From the NCBI GenBank assembly GCA_023445705.1, contig JAEXKM010000178.1:1-15676 (forward strand): 15,676 bases of DNA. The letters are read 5' to 3'. The DNA is from Pseudomonadota bacterium. GTDB lineage: Bacteria > Pseudomonadota > Alphaproteobacteria > Caulobacterales > Caulobacteraceae. The notes beneath the pieces were generated by a model. That model was not told the origin of the DNA, did no database searches, and was given only the letters and a program-made list of their open reading frames with translations. Positions 11,531-15,676 of the stretch are shown piece by piece. Every line of letters begins with the position of its first letter. Position 1 is the stretch's first letter. The position numbers and the translations under genes were made by a program.

Positions 11531-13606
11531 ATGCGGCCCGAGATTCTCTTTCCGCTTTATGCGCCGATCACCTCGCTGAAGGGCGTGGGCGCGCGTGTGG
11601 CGCCCCTGCTGGAAAAGCTGGCCGGGCCGATCGTGCGCGACGTGCTGTTCCTGCGTCCGCATTCGGTGATCCATCGGGAGGTCGCGACCGTATCCACCGC
11701 GACCGAGGGGGCGGTGCAGATCTTCGAAGTCGAGATCGACTCCTACAAGCGCCCGCGCAGCCCCCAGCAGCCCTGGCGCGTCGAGACCTATGACGGCACA
11801 GGCGTGCTGACCCTGGTGTTCTTCGGGAGCTTCGGCGGCCAATTGGAGGCCAAGCATCCGCTGGGATCAAAGCGGCTGGTCAGCGGCAAGGTCGAGCGCT
11901 TCGGGCCGAGCCTGCAAATCGCCCATCCAGACTATTTCCTGCCCGTCGATCGCGCGGCGGAGATCCCGCTGTTCGAGGCAGTGTATCCGGCGACGGCCGG
12001 CCTGCCGGCCCGTAGCGTGCGCAAGTTCGCTCAAGAGGCCTTGGCCCGCGCGCCTGACCTGCCCGAATGGCAGGACGGCGCTTGGCTGACACGCGAGCGC
12101 TTTCCCTCCTGGCTGGAGGCTCTCCGCGCCGTGCATGCGCCGACCTCGGAAGCCGACCTCTCGCCGCTTTCGCCCCCTAATCGCCGGCTCGCCTACGACG
12201 AACTGCTGGCGCATCAGCTCGCCATGGCCCAGCGCAAGGCCGAGCGCCGCGCCGAGCCGGCAGCGTCCATCCCCGCCTCGGCGCTGGCCGACAAGATCGC
12301 GGCCGACCTGCCCTATGTGCTGACCGGCGCACAACAGCGGGCGTTGGCCGACATTCGCCGTGACTTGGCGGCCGGCGAGCGCATGAGCCGCCTGCTGCAA
12401 GGGGATGTGGGGTCGGGCAAGACGGTCGTGGCCATGCTGGCCATGGCAGATATCGCCGCGGGCGGCGGCCAGAGCGCACTGATGGCGCCGACGGAAATCC
12501 TCGCCCGGCAGCATTTCGAGACGATCTCGGGACCACTTTCCGAGCACGGCGTGAGCGCGGTGCTGCTCACGGGGCGCGACAAAGGGGCGGCGCGGGCGGA
12601 GAAGCTGCGGGCGCTGGCGTCCGGGGCGGTGCAGGTGGCGGTCGGCACCCATGCGCTGTTCCAGGACGACGTGGCGTTCTCGAACCTGCAGCTCGCGGTC
12701 ATCGACGAACAGCACCGGTTCGGCGTCGCCGAGCGCCAGCGGCTACAGGCCAAAGGGGCGGCCACGCACCTGATCGCCATGTCGGCCACACCGATCCCGC
12801 GAACGCTGGAACTCACCATCTACGGCGACCTCGACGTCTCGCGCATCGACGAGAAGCCTCCTGGCCGCACGCCCGTGGCGACGCGGGCCGTTCCGATGGG
12901 CCGGTTGGCGGAGGTCGAGGCCCGCCTGCGCCAGGTGGTGGCGCAAGGAGCGCAAGCCTTCTGGATCTGCCCGCTCGTCTCGGAATCCGAATTGGTCGAC
13001 CTGAAGGCCGCCGAACAGCGCGCCCAGGAACTCCGCGCGCAACTAGGCCCCAGCGTGGGTCTGGTTCACGGCAAGATGTCGGGTCCCGAGAAGGACGCGG
13101 TCATGGCCGATTTCGCGGACGGGAAGATCGGGGTGCTCGTCGCCACGACCGTCGTGGAAGTCGGCGTGAACGTGCCCAACGCCACGATCATGGTCATCGA
13201 ACAGGCCGAGCGCTTCGGCCTGGCGCAACTCCATCAGCTTCGTGGGCGGGTCGGGCGCGGTTCGCGCGAGAGCGCCTGCGTCCTGCTCTATGATCCGCCG
13301 TTGTCGGAAACCGCGCAGAAGCGGCTGGATATCCTGAGGCGCACCGACGACGGCTTCGTCATCGCTGAGACAGATCTGGAGCTGCGCGGCGGCGGCGACG
13401 CCCTGGGCCTGCGCCAGTCCGGCTTTCCGGCCTATGTGTTCGCGGACCCGGACGCTCACCGCGATCTGATCGCCGCGGCTGGCGACGACGCCCGGATGAT
13501 CCTGGATCGAGACCCGGAGCTGACGTCCGAGCGTGGACGGGCGCTAACCGTTCTCCAGGAATTGTTCGACTGGCGACCAGCCTCGCCCCTCAAGGATGCG
13601 GGCTGA
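11531..13606 (+). CDS. recG: ATP-dependent DNA helicase RecG
   Basis: A 691-residue protein, the normal RecG length. RecG remodels stalled replication forks and Holliday junctions by branch migration. It begins MRPEILFPLYAPITSLKGVG, the typical N-terminus, then the OB-fold wedge domain at about 55-150. Motor motifs: Walker A GDVGSGKT (291-298, Lys297), Walker B DEQH (392-395), motif III SATPIPRTL, motif V TTVVEVGVNVP and motif VI RGRVGR (571-576). The C-terminal region (ETDLELRGGGDALGLRQSG) holds the conserved translocation segment shared with Mfd. In-frame ATGs at 11426 and 11519 exist, but the region before 11531 looks non-coding and overlaps the divergent lipoprotein gene. The 3' end overlaps the convergent DUF3089 gene by 17 bp. 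The gene is intact. Confidence 0.96.
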   Translation: MRPEILFPLYAPITSLKGVGARVAPLLEKLAGPIVRDVLFLRPHSVIHREVATVSTATEGAVQIFEVEIDSYKRPRSPQQPWRVETYDGTGVLTLVFFGSFGGQLEAKHPLGSKRLVSGKVERFGPSLQIAHPDYFLPVDRAAEIPLFEAVYPATAGLPARSVRKFAQEALARAPDLPEWQDGAWLTRERFPSWLEALRAVHAPTSEADLSPLSPPNRRLAYDELLAHQLAMAQRKAERRAEPAASIPASALADKIAADLPYVLTGAQQRALADIRRDLAAGERMSRLLQGDVGSGKTVVAMLAMADIAAGGGQSALMAPTEILARQHFETISGPLSEHGVSAVLLTGRDKGAARAEKLRALASGAVQVAVGTHALFQDDVAFSNLQLAVIDEQHRFGVAERQRLQAKGAATHLIAMSATPIPRTLELTIYGDLDVSRIDEKPPGRTPVATRAVPMGRLAEVEARLRQVVAQGAQAFWICPLVSESELVDLKAAEQRAQELRAQLGPSVGLVHGKMSGPEKDAVMADFADGKIGVLVATTVVEVGVNVPNATIMVIEQAERFGLAQLHQLRGRVGRGSRESACVLLYDPPLSETAQKRLDILRRTDDGFVIAETDLELRGGGDALGLRQSGFPAYVFADPDAHRDLIAAAGDDARMILDRDPELTSERGRALTVLQELFDWRPASPLKDAG

Positions 13607-14699
13607 GGGCGGCCAGTCGGCCGAGCGCGTCGGCCTCGAGATCAGCGTAGAAGAGATTGTAGCCCGGGACCTTCCGGCGGTCCGTCCACGAGCCCGAGGG
13701 CCGCAGCGAGGTGGACTTCGGCCGCGTCACGCGCAGGACCCCATGCTCGCACCGCGCCCCCACCTGGCGGCTGAGGAAAGCTGGCCGCGCGCCCCACTCC
13801 AGCCCCGTCGCATTGGTCGCGCCCAGGTTCAGCCGTGGTGGCGCATCGCCATCTACGACCCCGCCGAACAGAGGGTTGAAGCAGATCGGCGTTCGCCCTT
13901 GAAGGTTCACTAACTGGCCGCCTGGCCCCCACACAAGCGAGCGATCCAGCACCGCCTGGGCCTTTTCGGAGTCTCCAGCGTAGACCGCGGTCCATGCCGC
14001 GAGGCAGGCGGGTTGCTTGGGTGCGAGGCATGGCTCAAGGGGCGGATTGTCGGAAGGCACGGCCGTCTGGATGAGATAGGCGGCGACGATCCGGGCCCTT
14101 ATCGCCGGCTTGGAGGCCACCTCGTCGGCCAAGAGGCGAGCGGCCAGCGTACCGCCCTGCTCGACCCCGACCACGATGATCGGTCGCCCCTGATTGTAGT
14201 TGGCCAGGTAGAAGCGGAAAGCCGCTGCCACATCGGGATAGGCGAAGCGGCGGGCCTCCTTGGCGTCCTCGCGGAGCGTCATGAGAGTGTAGAGGCTGGC
14301 CTGCCGATACCGGGGAGCAAAGACCCTGCCCGCCCTGACGAACGGGCCCACATAATTGGGCGCCACGATCTCGCGAAAGATTCGATCCGCCTCAGGGTCG
14401 TTGATCGGCGCGTTCCAATGGCGGCCGCCATCGAAGGTGGTCGGGCTGACAAAGAAGACGTCCGCGGCCGGCTCACCGATTGTGGGGGTGGTCGGAGCCT
14501 TGGGCATCAGGGCCCAGGCAGAGCGCTGCGCATAGTCTGGCGCCGGCGGCGGGTCATAGGTCTGGAACGGCTCCTTGGGATCGAGCCGCGTCCGCAGGAT
14601 GTCGTCGCGCCAGACATAGGCCCCGAGAGCCAGGACCGCCGTCGCCAGCACGGCGGCGGCGAACACAAGCCGGCGAAAGCCTTTGGGCCGATCCGCCAC
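13590..14699 (-). CDS. DUF3089 alpha/beta-hydrolase-like protein, nucleophile serine replaced
   Basis: A 369-residue protein with one N-terminal membrane anchor (about residues 10-30, AAAVLATAVLALGAYVW) and a large periplasmic domain. Family marks of DUF3089 are ADVFFVSPTTFDGGRHWNAP (79-98), AGRVFAPRYRQASLYTL (123-139) and FRFYLANYNQGRPIIVVG (161-178). The nucleophile elbow, expected as GHSQG, reads Gly178-Val-Glu180-Gln-Gly182: the serine and preceding histidine are both changed. The codon is GAG, which is not one base from any serine codon, so a single read error is unlikely. Conventional serine esterase activity is therefore doubtful. The start is GTG with AGGGGA about 6 bases upstream. 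It lies 9 bp behind hldD on the same strand, so it is probably co-transcribed and may act in envelope or LPS biology. The last 17 bp overlap convergent recG. Confidence 0.84.
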   Translation of the reverse strand: MADRPKGFRRLVFAAAVLATAVLALGAYVWRDDILRTRLDPKEPFQTYDPPPAPDYAQRSAWALMPKAPTTPTIGEPAADVFFVSPTTFDGGRHWNAPINDPEADRIFREIVAPNYVGPFVRAGRVFAPRYRQASLYTLMTLREDAKEARRFAYPDVAAAFRFYLANYNQGRPIIVVGVEQGGTLAARLLADEVASKPAIRARIVAAYLIQTAVPSDNPPLEPCLAPKQPACLAAWTAVYAGDSEKAQAVLDRSLVWGPGGQLVNLQGRTPICFNPLFGGVVDGDAPPRLNLGATNATGLEWGARPAFLSRQVGARCEHGVLRVTRPKSTSLRPSGSWTDRRKVPGYNLFYADLEADALGRLAALSPHP

Positions 14700-14708
14700 C
14701 CGGGTCCC

Positions 14709-15676
14709 CTAGCGGTAGGGATCGGGTTGGGAGAGATAGGATTTCACGTAGTCCGCGATCCCCTCCTCCAGGGTCGTCATGGGCTGGTTGTACCCGGCGG
14801 CCTGCAGCCGCTCCATGTGAGCACGGGTAAAGTACTGGTACTTGTCGCGGATCGCCGGGGGCATTGGCGTGTACTCGATTTCGGGCTCGCGTCCCGCGGC
14901 CACGAACACCGCGCGGGCCATGTCCTCAAAGGTCCGAGCCACGCCGGAACCGAGATTGTAGATCCCCTTCACCTGTTCGTTCTTCACGAGCCACGCGACC
15001 ACGTCGGCGACGTCACGGACGTAGACGAAATCGCGCTGCTGGCCGCCGTCGGGCACGCCCTCGCGGTAGCTCTTGAAGAGCTGGACTGCGTGACCGTCCC
15101 GAACCTTGGGCCAGATCTGGGAGGCGACCGACTTCATCGAGTGCTTATGCTCTTCGTTCGGCCCGTAGACGTTGAAGAACTTCAGGCCGGCCCATTGCGG
15201 AGGGGCATAGTCCCGAGCCGCCTGCCGCGCGGCGAAGAGATCGAACAGGGACTTCGACCAGCCGTAGGTGTTGAGCGGGCGCAGGGCGGCTAGCGAGGCC
15301 AGGTCCTGCTTGTCATCGAACTCGCTGGCGTCGCCATAGGTCGCGGCGGACGAGGCGTAGACGAAGCGGCGCTGATGGTCGGCGCACCAGCGGAAGAGGT
15401 CGCGCGACAGGGTGAAGTTCGAGTGGATGATCTTGTCGGCGTCGGGCTCGGTCGTCGATGAGACCGCGCCCATGTGCACGACGACTTCGATGTCCCGCCA
15501 GCGCTTTTCCAGCCACTCGAACATCGCTTCGGGCGCAACGAAGTCTCCGATCGGATGCTTGGCGATGTTGCGCCACTTGCCGAGCTCGGCCTCGCGCAGG
15601 CGATCGCATACCACGACGTCGAGATCGGAGTCCTCGGCCAGCTTGGCCACGATGTTGGAGCCGATAAACCCGGCGC
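14709..15676 (-). CDS. hldD: ADP-L-glycero-D-manno-heptose-6-epimerase HldD (5' end cut by window edge)
   Basis: The visible 322 residues belong to an extended short-chain dehydrogenase of the HldD/RfaD family, which epimerises ADP-D-glycero- to ADP-L-glycero-manno-heptose for LPS inner core synthesis in the cytoplasm. At the right edge the frame reads AGFIGSNIVAKLAE, the end of the NADP-binding GxxGxxG motif, so only about ten N-terminal residues are missing; the GTG at 15650 lies inside this motif and is not the start. Seen further on: VVHMGAVSSTTE, YASSAATYG (catalytic Ser/Thr region), YGWSK (15252-15266, catalytic Tyr and Lys), FFNVYGPNE, GGQQRDFVYVRDVADV and IYNLGSG. These are strong HldD marks. 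It heads a likely two-gene unit with the DUF3089 gene. Other NAD-dependent sugar epimerases are possible, but the VSSTTE and QQRDFVYV segments favour HldD. Confidence 0.92.
   Translation of the reverse strand, partial: AGFIGSNIVAKLAEDSDLDVVVCDRLREAELGKWRNIAKHPIGDFVAPEAMFEWLEKRWRDIEVVVHMGAVSSTTEPDADKIIHSNFTLSRDLFRWCADHQRRFVYASSAATYGDASEFDDKQDLASLAALRPLNTYGWSKSLFDLFAARQAARDYAPPQWAGLKFFNVYGPNEEHKHSMKSVASQIWPKVRDGHAVQLFKSYREGVPDGGQQRDFVYVRDVADVVAWLVKNEQVKGIYNLGSGVARTFEDMARAVFVAAGREPEIEYTPMPPAIRDKYQYFTRAHMERLQAAGYNQPMTTLEEGIADYVKSYLSQPDPYR

Noticed and set aside
11867..12715. Minus-strand open frame of 282 codons inside recG
   Set aside because: It lies antisense to the RecG OB and motor domains, and its composition is typical of shadow frames.
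15648..15650. GTG at 15650 as the start of hldD
   Set aside because: The frame stays open to the window edge and encodes AGFIGSN, part of the nucleotide-binding motif, so the gene continues beyond the edge.
1..15676. Search for CRISPR arrays, insertion sequences, phage genes, toxin-antitoxin or defence genes
   Set aside because: No repeat-spacer pattern, transposase, integrase or defence motor was seen. The two helicases present are the housekeeping proteins Mfd and RecG.

Overview
The window is GC-rich, densely packed alphaproteobacterial chromosome. Gene content points to Caulobacterales (Caulobacter/Phenylobacterium type). The strongest pointer is a PopA-like REC-REC-GGDEF protein whose diguanylate cyclase active site is lost but whose c-di-GMP I-site is kept. 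PopA is known as a Caulobacter cell-cycle effector. No rRNA, tRNA, CRISPR array, insertion sequence or prophage gene was seen, so this is ordinary chromosomal backbone and not an island.

Layout, left to right. 1-402 (-): N-terminal part of an MFS transporter that runs off the left edge. 494-727 (+): small TusA/SirA-type protein, divergent from the MFS gene. 699-1652 (-): YihY/BrkB-family membrane protein whose 3' end overlaps the TusA gene by 29 bp. 1653-1963: a 311-bp intergenic region with three perfect inverted repeats and a likely PhoB-binding Pho box. 1964-3043 (+): stand-alone phosphate-binding lipoprotein PstS, followed by a hairpin terminator. 3098-4228 and 4291-5067 (-): a two-gene unit of a short-chain dehydrogenase and an AMACR-like CoA-transferase-family enzyme. 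5196-6524 (+): popA-like gene, translationally coupled (ATGA) to a small multi-pass membrane protein at 6521-7033.

From 7034 to 11453 (-): mfd (transcription-repair coupling factor), with sdhE directly upstream and overlapping it, and an uncharacterised lipoprotein further upstream. 11531-13606 (+): recG, divergent from the lipoprotein. 13590-14699 (-): a DUF3089 alpha/beta-hydrolase-like membrane-anchored protein whose nucleophile-elbow serine is replaced by glutamate. 14709-15676 (-): hldD (ADP-heptose epimerase), truncated by the right edge and lying 9 bp upstream of the DUF3089 gene, so probably co-transcribed with it.

Functional themes are phosphate starvation (PstS, Pho box), acyl-CoA metabolism (SDR and AMACR), cell-cycle/c-di-GMP signalling (PopA), DNA repair (Mfd and RecG, two related superfamily 2 motors), succinate dehydrogenase assembly (SdhE) and envelope biogenesis (HldD, lipoprotein, YihY). 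The points most worth following are the PopA-like protein with its coupled membrane partner, the Ser-to-Glu change in the DUF3089 protein, and the dyad-rich region before pstS. I did not find a convincing wholly new multi-gene system.
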